DNA of 25,054 nt from an uncultured Oscillibacter sp. GTDB taxonomy: Bacteria > Bacillota > Clostridia > Oscillospirales > Oscillospiraceae. Below are positions 1 through 6,573 of the stretch, piece by piece. Where the stretch lies: the NCBI RefSeq assembly GCF_910579365.1, contig NZ_CAJTUX010000041.1:1-25054 (forward strand). The letters run 5' to 3'. Made by a program: the position numbers and the translations under genes. Positions within the stretch are counted from its first letter, which is position 1; each line of letters starts with the position of its first letter. The notes under the pieces are model-generated. The model worked only from the letters and a program-made list of their open reading frames with translations, did no database searches and was not told the DNA's origin.

Positions 1-1
1 C

Positions 2-331
2 GGCAACAGCGTGGTGGAGCAGGTGGAAAAGCAGCTGAACAAGCTCATTGAGGTCATCAAGGTCCGCACCTTGGACGAGTCCAACATGATTGGCCGGGAG
101 CTGATGATTATCAAGGTCAGCGCCAACAAGAACAACCGGGAACACATCATGACCATCTGCAACATCTGCGGCGCCAAGGCGGCGGATATCTCCCCCACCT
201 CCATGACTCTGGAGATTTCCGACACGCCGGACCGGGTAGACGTGTTTGAGGACATGATGCGCCCCTTCAACATTCTGGAGGTGGCCCGTACCGGGGTCAT
301 CGCCCTCCAGAAGGGCGGGGGGAAAATTTGA
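2..331 (+). CDS. ilvN: Acetolactate synthase small subunit, C-terminal part (5' end outside window)
   Basis: This is the regulatory subunit of acetolactate synthase (acetohydroxyacid synthase), which binds the IlvB catalytic subunit and confers valine feedback control in the isoleucine/valine pathway. The reading frame is open from the first bases (residues GNS precede VVEQVEKQLNKL), so the start lies left of the window. What remains is the end of the N-terminal ACT domain (VEKQLNKLIEVIKVRTLDE) and the whole C-terminal ALS small-subunit domain, including the family-typical RELMIIKV and the FNILEVARTGVIALQKG tail. It is not identical to the complete ilvN at 2966-3532, so the locus has two paralogous small subunits. 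The natural partner of this copy is probably an ilvB upstream of the window, which is inference. Family assignment is secure; which catalytic subunit it serves is unknown. Confidence 0.93.
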   Translation, partial: GNSVVEQVEKQLNKLIEVIKVRTLDESNMIGRELMIIKVSANKNNREHIMTICNICGAKAADISPTSMTLEISDTPDRVDVFEDMMRPFNILEVARTGVIALQKGGGKI

Positions 332-355
332 TACCCGGTAGGGAGGAGCGATACC

Positions 356-700
356 ATGGATAAAGCGCAGAGAAAAGCCCTGACGGAGGAGTGGAAGAAC
401 CGCCGCCCGGAGATGGGCGTGATCTCCCTCCGCTGCAAGGAAACCGGAGAGACCTTCCTGGGAACCGCCAAGGACACCAAGGCGGCCTTCAACAGCGTCC
501 GGGCCAAGCTCTCCGGCGGCATACACCCCAACAAGCGCCTGATGGAGCTGTGGAAGCAGTACGGCGAGGAGGGGTTTGCGTTCTCCGTGGCCGCCGTGCT
601 GGAGTACGAGGACCCGCTGGAGGACCACGCCGAGGAGCTGGAGACCCTGCGGGAGCTGTGCCTGTCCGAAGACAAGAACGCGGTAAAGCTGTGGAAATGA
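356..700 (+). CDS. GIY-YIG-like nuclease family small protein
   Basis: This 114-residue protein resembles a group of small Firmicutes proteins annotated as GIY-YIG nuclease family. Residues about 20-40 (GVISLRCKETGETFLG) fit a divergent GIY...YIG motif, read here as GVI...FLG. They are followed by a conserved block with an arginine (VRAKLSGG), an HPN, and W.QYGEEGFAFSV, the expected positions for the rest of the domain. The ATG follows a GGGAGGAG site at 341-348. The gene sits 24 bp after ilvN, so it is probably cotranscribed with it. Because the motif residues are substituted, nuclease activity is uncertain. No function in amino acid synthesis is implied by the location alone. Confidence 0.72.
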   Translation: MDKAQRKALTEEWKNRRPEMGVISLRCKETGETFLGTAKDTKAAFNSVRAKLSGGIHPNKRLMELWKQYGEEGFAFSVAAVLEYEDPLEDHAEELETLRELCLSEDKNAVKLWK

Positions 701-728
701 AACGGGAGCATGAAAGGAGAACGCGGTT

Positions 729-1220
729 ATGGGCTGCCTTGGCGGCTTTCGGGCCATTACAGAGGAAGAGCTGGAGAAGCTGCGGGCCGTTCCCAGAGAG
801 GACCGGATACCCGACTATCTGGACGAAATGGAGACGGCGGACATCTTCGACGTGGATAAGTCCTGGGACGCCATGCACCGGGCGCTGACCGGAAGCAGGC
901 TGGAATTTGGGAATGCCCCCGCCCCCGGCTGCTGGGTTGTTCTGGGGGGCGAGGTCCTCCGGGGCGACCGGGAGGGGGAGGAGGACTATCTTGTCGTCTG
1001 CAAATCCCCCGAACAGGTCCGGCAGGTGGACCGTTTCCTCCAGGGAATGACGGAGGAGACGTTCCGGAAGCTCTATTTCGCCATGGACCCCGAGGCCTAC
1101 GGCTTCCCGCTGGATGAGGAAGATTTTGCGTATACCTGGGAGAACTTATCGGACTCCCGCCCCTTCTGGCACAGCGCGGCGGAGAAGGGGCTTTGGGTCC
1201 TCTTCGATGTGGATCAGTGA
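729..1220 (+). CDS. DUF1877 (YfbM-like) family protein
   Basis: A 163-residue soluble acidic protein without signal peptide or membrane segments. The N-terminus (MGCLGGFRAITEEELEKL), the internal DVDKSWDAMHRALTG block and the later YTWENLSDSRPFW segment match my knowledge of the DUF1877 family, whose best-known member is Escherichia coli YfbM. The biochemical role of that family is not established. The ATG is preceded by AAAGGAGA at 713-720 with about 8 nt spacing, a good site. It lies 28 bp after the GIY-YIG-like gene and 30 bp before ilvB, so it is likely read through as part of one transcript. I cannot assign a job to it. Confidence 0.78.
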   Translation: MGCLGGFRAITEEELEKLRAVPREDRIPDYLDEMETADIFDVDKSWDAMHRALTGSRLEFGNAPAPGCWVVLGGEVLRGDREGEEDYLVVCKSPEQVRQVDRFLQGMTEETFRKLYFAMDPEAYGFPLDEEDFAYTWENLSDSRPFWHSAAEKGLWVLFDVDQ

Positions 1221-1250
1221 ACAAATACAGGGAAGAAAGCAGGAGACAAT

Positions 1251-2969
1251 GTGAAAATCAGAGCCACGAAGGCCATTATGGAGTGCCTTTTGGAGCAGGA
1301 GGTGGATACCGTCTTTGGCTATCCCGGCGGTACGATCCTCAATGTCTACGACGAGCTGTATCGCTACAAGGATAAAATTCACCACGTGCTGACCGCCCAC
1401 GAGCAAGGGGCGGCCCACGCCGCCGACGGCTACGCCCGGTCCACCGGGAAGGTCGGCGTGTGCTTCGCCACGTCGGGGCCCGGGGCCACCAACCTCACCA
1501 CCGGCATCGCCACTGCGTACCTGGATTCGTCCCCGGTGGTGTTTCTCACCTGCAACGTCACGGAGGCCACGCTGGGCAAGGACGCCTTCCAGGAGGTGGA
1601 CATCACCGGCATCGCCATGCCGATTACGAAGGCCACCTTCCTGGTCCGGGACGCGGCAACCATCCCCGCCGTCATGCGCCAGGCCTTCGCCGTGGCCGCC
1701 AGCGGACGGCCGGGGCCGGTGCTCATCGACTTTTTGAAGGACGTGACCTTCCCCAGCGTGGAGATCGAATATGAGTTCGTCCCCTGGCGGGAGAACCGGG
1801 GCTGCGCCGGCATGCGGGAGCTGAACCGGGACCACGAGCTGAAAAAGCCCACGCCGAATCAGGAGGATGTGGACATCCTCCTGGACATGATCGCCCAGGC
1901 GGAGCGGCCCTTCGTCATCTGCGGCGGCGGCGTGGTGCTGGGCCGGGCGGACCGGGAGTTCAAGGAGTTCGCCGAGAAGCTGGACGCCCCGGTGGCCATC
2001 AGCCTCATGGGCGGCGGCGGCTTCTCGGGAAGCCACCCCCTCACCACCGGCATGATCGGCATGCACGGGTCCAAGGCGTCCAACACCGCCTGCAACGAGT
2101 GCGACCTTCTCATCGCCGTGGGCTGCCGCTTCTCCGACCGGGTGGCCCTGAACCCGGCCACGTTTGCAAGGCAGGCCAAGATCGTCCAGATCGACATCGA
2201 CCGGGCGGAGATCGACAAGAATGTGCTGACAGACCACCATATCATCGGCTCCGCCCGGCGGGTGCTGGCCATGCTGAACGAGAAGCTGCCCCAGTATGAC
2301 CACGGCGCCTGGAAAGGGCGCATCCTTCCCCTCCGGGCCCCCTCCGTGGCGGAGGACAGCGACCACCTGACCCCCCAGCAGGTGCTGGAGACCATCCGGC
2401 TCCAGATGCCGGGGGACGCCATCGTCGCCACGGACGTGGGCCAGCATCAGATGTGGGCCATCAAGTATTTGCACTTCCAGTACCCGGGCCAGATGCTCAC
2501 CAGCGGTGGTTTTGGCACCATGGGCTTCGGCTTGGGGGCCGCCATCGGGGCCCAGACCGCCCACCCGGACAAGCGGGTCTTTCACATCACCGGGGACGGC
2601 TGCTTCCGCATGAACTGCCACGAGCTGGCCACGGTGGGCTATTACAAGCTGCCCATCATCACGGTGGTTTTCAACAACGGCACTCTGGGCATGGTCCGCC
2701 AGTGGCAGAGCCTGATTTACGGCGGACGCTACTCCGAGACCACCCTGGACCGGGGACCGGATTTCGTGAAGCTGGCGGAGGCCTACGGCATCCGGGGCTT
2801 CCGGGTGGAGACGGCGTCGGACATGGAAACCGCCCTGGCCCAGGCCCTGGGAAGCGGGGAGGCGGCGGTGATCGACTGCCGCCTGGACATCGACGAGATG
2901 GTCCGGCCCATGGTGGCCTCCGGGGCTGAGATCACGGATTTCCTGCTGAGCGAAGGAGGAGAGTCATGA
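1251..2969 (+). CDS. ilvB: Acetolactate synthase large (catalytic) subunit
   Basis: A thiamine diphosphate enzyme that condenses two pyruvates to 2-acetolactate, or pyruvate with 2-oxobutyrate, the first common step of valine, leucine and isoleucine synthesis. The 572 residues match the usual family length. The N-terminal domain has the ThDP-activating glutamate in HEQGAAHAADGYARSTG (about residue 51), the central domain is of the FAD-binding type, and the C-terminal domain has the ThDP/Mg motif running from GDGCF to VFNN. A typical GMVRQWQ...YGGRYS segment follows. The start is GTG, supported by AGGAGA at 1241-1246. Its end overlaps the following ilvN by 4 bp (ATGA), so the two subunits are translationally coupled, as expected for a 1:1 complex. 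An FAD-dependent catabolic paralogue (AlsS) is less likely given the ilvN partner and ilvC downstream. Confidence 0.97.
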   Translation: MKIRATKAIMECLLEQEVDTVFGYPGGTILNVYDELYRYKDKIHHVLTAHEQGAAHAADGYARSTGKVGVCFATSGPGATNLTTGIATAYLDSSPVVFLTCNVTEATLGKDAFQEVDITGIAMPITKATFLVRDAATIPAVMRQAFAVAASGRPGPVLIDFLKDVTFPSVEIEYEFVPWRENRGCAGMRELNRDHELKKPTPNQEDVDILLDMIAQAERPFVICGGGVVLGRADREFKEFAEKLDAPVAISLMGGGGFSGSHPLTTGMIGMHGSKASNTACNECDLLIAVGCRFSDRVALNPATFARQAKIVQIDIDRAEIDKNVLTDHHIIGSARRVLAMLNEKLPQYDHGAWKGRILPLRAPSVAEDSDHLTPQQVLETIRLQMPGDAIVATDVGQHQMWAIKYLHFQYPGQMLTSGGFGTMGFGLGAAIGAQTAHPDKRVFHITGDGCFRMNCHELATVGYYKLPIITVVFNNGTLGMVRQWQSLIYGGRYSETTLDRGPDFVKLAEAYGIRGFRVETASDMETALAQALGSGEAAVIDCRLDIDEMVRPMVASGAEITDFLLSEGGES

Positions 2970-3532
2970 GAAAGCAATGGGACACGGCGAAGAAGCTCTA
3001 CACCCTCTGCGTCCTGACGGAGGACACCCCCGGCATCCTCAGCCAGGTGGCACGGCTTTTCTCCCGGAAGGGCTATAACATCGAGTCCATCGTCACCGGG
3101 GCCACGGACCGCCCCCACACGGCGCGGCTGTCCATCAACATCCTGGCGGACGAGCTGGTGGTCAATCAGCTGGCCACCCAGTGCCGGAGAATCCTGGGCG
3201 TCCAGGCGGTGAAGATTCTGGACGAGGAGACCTGCGTCCGCCGGGAGATCGCCCTCATCAAGGTCCGGGCGGCGGACCACGGCACCCGGGACGAGATCAT
3301 TCAGCTGACCAACATCTTCCGGGGCCACATTATGGACGTGGACCGGGAGTCCCTGACGGTCTGGGTCTTCGGCACCCAGAGCAAGAACGCGGCGCTGATT
3401 CAGATGCTGGAGGATTTTGGCATTCTGGAAATCGCCACCACCGGTACTATCGCCATCGAGAGAGGGCGTAGCACGATATATGACGAGAGCAAACTAAAGG
3501 AGGAATACGAATATGGCAAAAATGTATTATGA
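2966..3532 (+). CDS. ilvN: Acetolactate synthase small subunit (second, complete copy)
   Basis: Regulatory subunit paired with the adjacent ilvB. The 188-residue protein starts with an ACT domain (residues about 12-85: LYTLCVLTEDTPGILSQVAR, then GYNIESIVTGATD). The C-terminal small-subunit domain (REIALIKV, then FGILEIATTGTIAIERG) follows. ACT domains of this family bind valine at the dimer interface. The ATG overlaps the ilvB stop codon, and the last 20 bp overlap the start of ilvC, giving an ilvB-ilvN-ilvC coupled series. It has a longer charged tail (DESKLKEEYEYGKNVL) than the copy at the left edge, because that tail also carries the ilvC ribosome binding site. Function is well supported by family and context. 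Confidence 0.96.
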   Translation: MRKQWDTAKKLYTLCVLTEDTPGILSQVARLFSRKGYNIESIVTGATDRPHTARLSINILADELVVNQLATQCRRILGVQAVKILDEETCVRREIALIKVRAADHGTRDEIIQLTNIFRGHIMDVDRESLTVWVFGTQSKNAALIQMLEDFGILEIATTGTIAIERGRSTIYDESKLKEEYEYGKNVL

Positions 3533-4532
3533 GAAGGACTGCGACCTGGGCAAGCTGGACGGCAAGAAGATCGGCATCATCGGCTATGGCTCTCAGGGCC
3601 ACGCCCATGCCCTGAACCTGAAGGAGTCCGGCTGCGACGTGTGCGTGGGCCTGCGCCAGGGCAGCAAGAACTGGGAGGGCGCGGAGAAGGCGGGCCTGAA
3701 GGTTCAGACCGTGGCGGACACCGCCAAGTGGGCCGACATCATCATGATCCTGGTGAACGACGAGGTCCAGGCCGACGTCTATAAGAAGGACATCGCCCCC
3801 AACCTGGAAGAGGGCAACATGCTCATGTTCGCCCATGGCTTCAACATCCACTTCAAGCAGATCGTGCCCCCCGCCGGGGTGGACGTCTCCATGATCGCCC
3901 CCAAGGGCCCGGGTCACACCGTCCGCTCCACCTATGTGGCGGGCAAGGGCGTGCCCTGCCTGGTGGCCGTGGAGCAGAACGCCACCGGCAAGGCCCTGGA
4001 CTTGGCCCTGGCCTATGCGGCGGGCATCGGCGGCGCCCGGGGCGGCGTCATGGAGACTACCTTCCAGGACGAGACGGAGACCGACCTTTTCGGCGAGCAG
4101 GCCGTCCTCTGCGGCGGCGTGGTGGAGCTGATGAAGATGGGCTTCGAGACCCTGGTGGAGGCGGGCTACGCCCCTGAGAACGCCTACTTCGAGTGCATCC
4201 ACGAGATGAAGCTCATCATCGACCTCATCAACAAGGGCGGCGTGGCCATGATGAACTACTCCATCTCCGACACCGCCGAGTACGGCGAGTACGTCTCCGG
4301 TCCCCGGATTCTCCCCTATGAGGAGACCAAGAAGAACATGAAGGCGGTGCTGACCGACATCCAGGACGGCGTCTTCGCCGGCAAGTGGATCGCCGAGAAC
4401 AAGAACGGCCGCACCTTCTTCAACGCCAAGCGCCGCCAGCTGGCCCAGCACCAGATGGAGACCGTGGGCGCGGAGCTGCGGCGCAACATGCTCTGGGGCG
4501 ACGACACGGACCCCGACACCGCGTCCAACTAA
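3513..4532 (+). CDS. ilvC: Ketol-acid reductoisomerase (class I)
   Basis: Catalyses the Mg- and NAD(P)H-dependent isomerisation and reduction of acetolactate to 2,3-dihydroxyisovalerate, the step after IlvBN. The 339 residues fit the short class I form. The N-terminal Rossmann domain has the dinucleotide motif GYGSQGHAHALNL (about residues 25-37) followed by the cofactor-specificity loop LRQGSKNW. The C-terminal knotted domain has the acidic metal-binding segments DETETDLFGEQ and ECIHEMKLIIDL. The chosen ATG has a strong AAAGGAGGAA at 3496-3505, located inside the ilvN coding region. A second in-frame ATG lies three codons on but is less well spaced. It is the last gene of the ilv series before the terminator at 4608-4640. 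Confidence 0.97.
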   Translation: MAKMYYEKDCDLGKLDGKKIGIIGYGSQGHAHALNLKESGCDVCVGLRQGSKNWEGAEKAGLKVQTVADTAKWADIIMILVNDEVQADVYKKDIAPNLEEGNMLMFAHGFNIHFKQIVPPAGVDVSMIAPKGPGHTVRSTYVAGKGVPCLVAVEQNATGKALDLALAYAAGIGGARGGVMETTFQDETETDLFGEQAVLCGGVVELMKMGFETLVEAGYAPENAYFECIHEMKLIIDLINKGGVAMMNYSISDTAEYGEYVSGPRILPYEETKKNMKAVLTDIQDGVFAGKWIAENKNGRTFFNAKRRQLAQHQMETVGAELRRNMLWGDDTDPDTASN

Positions 4533-4607
4533 AAGAGAACCGGATGGGAGGGCCCGGGGGCGCCGCGCCCCTGGCGGGGTGCAGGGCCCTGCCGTCCCCG
4601 GCTCCAG

Positions 4608-4640
4608 GCCGCCGCCTCCCCGGAGACGGCGGCTTTTCTC
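4608..4640 (+). terminator. Rho-independent terminator after ilvC
   Basis: Perfect 7-bp arms GCCGCCG (4608-4614) and CGGCGGC (4627-4633) enclose a further CTCC/GGAG pairing and are followed directly by TTTTCTCT. It lies 76 bp after the ilvC stop codon and would end the branched-chain amino acid transcript. Confidence 0.75.
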
Positions 4641-4642
4641 TA

Positions 4643-4669
4643 GGGCCCGCGAATGAGACCCGCGGGCCC
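4643..4669 (+). other. Perfect 9-bp inverted repeat in the leader of the DUF815 gene
   Basis: GGGCCCGCG (4643-4651) and CGCGGGCCC (4661-4669) form an exact stem with a 9-nt loop. No T run follows, so it is not a canonical terminator. It ends about 10 nt before the AAGGAAAGG ribosome binding site of the next gene. Role unknown; it could be a leader hairpin or a weak second terminator element. Confidence 0.5.
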
Positions 4670-4695
4670 CGACCGAAAAGGAAAGGATGGATTCC

Positions 4696-6000
4696 ATGAA
4701 CCGCATTCTCCCCCACCTGGTCCTCTACAGCGACCTGGGCAAGGACAGCATCCTGGTCCGGCTGGCGGAAATCGTCCGGGACCGCAAGAATGGCGGGGCC
4801 GTGGAGGCCCTGCTTCAGCGAACAAACGCCCAGGTCAAGCGCCTGCTGGACCTGGCCACGGCCTGCGGCTTTGACGAGGACCTCTGGCAGTGCTATCTGA
4901 CCTGGGTCCTTATGACCAACGACAACTCCTTCACCCGGACCTGCGAACGGGTGGGGGCCGCGGAGGACGGCAGCGTGAACCGCTTCGCGGAAAACGACTT
5001 CGCCGTCTTCCACCAGCTCTTTCACTACGACTTCACCGCCCTGGAGCAGTACCTGCTTACGGACTGCTTCTCGATTCTGACGGACTACCGCGCCATTCCC
5101 AAGCGGGAGCGGACCTATAACCGGGACGTCAGCGCCCAGGTCCGCACCCTCCGCAAGGCCCTGGCCGGGGCCTCCGACGGCCACGAGATGTTCCGCCTGA
5201 TGACGGACTACTACCGGCAGTACGGCTACGGCGTCTTCGCCATGAACCGGGCCTTCCGCATCCGGCGAAGTGAGGCGGGGCTCCAGTTCCTGCCCATCAG
5301 CAACGTGGACGGCGTGCGGCTGGAGGATCTTCTGGGCTACGAGCTCCAGAAGACGGAGCTGCGCCGGAACACGGAGGCGTTCCTGGCCGGGCGGCACGCC
5401 AACAACGTCCTGCTTTACGGCGACGCGGGCACGGGAAAGTCCACCAGCGTCAAGGCCCTCATCAACGAGTACTATGACCAGGGGCTGCGGATGATCGAGA
5501 TCTACAAGCACCAGTTCGGGGAGCTGTCCCACATCCTGGGGGAGATCAAAAACCGGAATTACCGCTTCATCATCTTCATCGACGACCTCTCCTTCGAGGA
5601 GAACGAGGTGGAGTACAAGTTCCTCAAGGCCGTCATCGAGGGCGGCGTGGAGACCCGGCCGGAAAACGTCCTGATCTACGCCACCTCCAACCGCCGCCAC
5701 CTGATCCGGGAGACCTGGAACGACCGCCAGGATATGGAGCATCATGGGGACATCCACCGCTCCGACACCATGGAGGAGAAGCTGTCCCTGGCGGCCCGGT
5801 TCGGCGTCACCATCAACTACAACGCCCCCAGCCCCAAGGAGTTCCACGCCATCGTCCGGGCCCTGGCGGAGCGGCAGGGGATTTCCATGGACGAGAAGGA
5901 GCTGATGGTGAAGGCCAACGCCTGGGAGGTCCGTCACGGCGGTTTCTCCGGCCGGACCGCCCAGCAGTTCGTCCACTATCTGGAGGGGCTGGAGGAATGA
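4696..6000 (+). CDS. DUF815-family AAA+ ATPase
   Basis: A cytoplasmic P-loop ATPase of the DUF815 family, related to AAA+ proteins of the DnaC/ClpX-like fold; its cellular role is not established. An all-alpha N-terminal region of roughly 200 residues precedes the ATPase core. The core has Walker A GDAGTGKST (about residue 242), Walker B FIIFIDDLSFEE, and a sensor/arginine region ATSNRRHLIRETWNDR, all standard for the family. The ATG at 4696 is preferred over one at 4687, because AAGGAAAGG (4678-4686) is 9 nt from 4696 and directly abuts 4687. The stop overlaps the next ATG (ATGA), so it is coupled to the DUF523 gene. No promoter was clear; the gene follows the ilvC terminator. Confidence 0.9.
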   Translation: MNRILPHLVLYSDLGKDSILVRLAEIVRDRKNGGAVEALLQRTNAQVKRLLDLATACGFDEDLWQCYLTWVLMTNDNSFTRTCERVGAAEDGSVNRFAENDFAVFHQLFHYDFTALEQYLLTDCFSILTDYRAIPKRERTYNRDVSAQVRTLRKALAGASDGHEMFRLMTDYYRQYGYGVFAMNRAFRIRRSEAGLQFLPISNVDGVRLEDLLGYELQKTELRRNTEAFLAGRHANNVLLYGDAGTGKSTSVKALINEYYDQGLRMIEIYKHQFGELSHILGEIKNRNYRFIIFIDDLSFEENEVEYKFLKAVIEGGVETRPENVLIYATSNRRHLIRETWNDRQDMEHHGDIHRSDTMEEKLSLAARFGVTINYNAPSPKEFHAIVRALAERQGISMDEKELMVKANAWEVRHGGFSGRTAQQFVHYLEGLEE

Positions 6001-6422
6001 AGGTTTTGGTCAGCGCCTGCCTTTTGGGGGAGAACTGCAAGTACAGCGGCGGGAACAACCGGTGCACCAAACTGCTGGAGTGGCTGAAACGGGAAGGACA
6101 CGAGGCCGTCCCCGTCTGTCCGGAGGTTCTGGGGGGCCTGCCCGTGCCCCGGACCCCGGCGGAAATTGTGGACGGCGCGGTGACGGCGCAGGACGGCAGA
6201 GACGTCGACGCAGAATTTCGCCGGGGGGCGGAGCTGGCCCTGGACATCGCCCGGCGGGAGGGAGCGGAGCTGGCCGTTCTCCAGCCCCGAAGCCCCAGCT
6301 GCGGCGTGCGGCAGGTCTATGACGGCGCCTTCTCCGGGCGAAGGATTCCGGGGATGGGCGTCTTTGCCCGGCGGCTGGCGGAGAGCGGCTTCCGCCTTCT
6401 GGAGCCGGAGGACCTGCCCTGA
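5997..6422 (+). CDS. DUF523 family protein
   Basis: A 141-residue cytoplasmic protein with the DUF523 signature. This comprises CLLGENCKYSGGNN at residues about 8-21, CPEVLGGLPVPRTPAEI in the middle, SPSCGVRQVYDG near residue 102, and GMGVFARRLAESGF at the end. The conserved cysteines (two near the N-terminus, CPE, and SPSCG) suggest metal or Fe-S binding, but that is inference and the family function is unknown. The length is normal for a stand-alone member. Its ATG overlaps the stop of the DUF815 gene by 4 bp, so both are likely translated from one message. Confidence 0.9.
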   Translation: MKVLVSACLLGENCKYSGGNNRCTKLLEWLKREGHEAVPVCPEVLGGLPVPRTPAEIVDGAVTAQDGRDVDAEFRRGAELALDIARREGAELAVLQPRSPSCGVRQVYDGAFSGRRIPGMGVFARRLAESGFRLLEPEDLP

Positions 6423-6489
6423 ACCCGAGGCGAATCCCGGACTGCGGAATGACGCCGGTTCTTTTTGGGAATCATTTCAGGATTGGGGA

Positions 6490-6519
6490 TTGCGGCCCGG
6501 CGGGGTTTTGTGATAAAAT
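6490..6519 (+). promoter_or_regulatory. Sigma-A-type promoter of the sulfite/nitrite reductase gene
   Basis: TTGCGG (6490-6495), an 18-bp spacer, then TAAAAT (6514-6519). It lies in the 150-bp gap after the DUF523 gene. Imperfect inverted arms flank it: GGGGATTGCGG at 6485-6495 overlaps the -35, and CCGCAAATCCC at 6524-6534 lies near the expected start point. This could be a regulator site or a coincidence. Confidence 0.6.
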
Positions 6520-6536
6520 AAGACCGCAAATCCCGA

Positions 6537-6552
6537 TCCGTCCATGGACGGA
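6537..6552. promoter_or_regulatory. Perfect 16-bp palindrome in the reductase leader (candidate operator)
   Basis: TCCGTCCATGGACGGA is identical to its reverse complement. It lies about 18 bp past the -10 box and 9 bp before the ribosome binding site, so a protein bound there would act as a roadblock or repressor. It could alternatively act as an RNA hairpin. It contains an ATG (6544) in frame with the reductase, but that codon lacks a ribosome binding site. Confidence 0.4.
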
Positions 6553-6573
6553 CCGTTTGAAAGAGGGCGATGT

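Noticed and set aside
4420..5976. 518-codon minus-strand frame opposite the ilvC end and DUF815
   Set aside because: Shadow frame; the plus strand holds Walker motifs and ilvC signatures.
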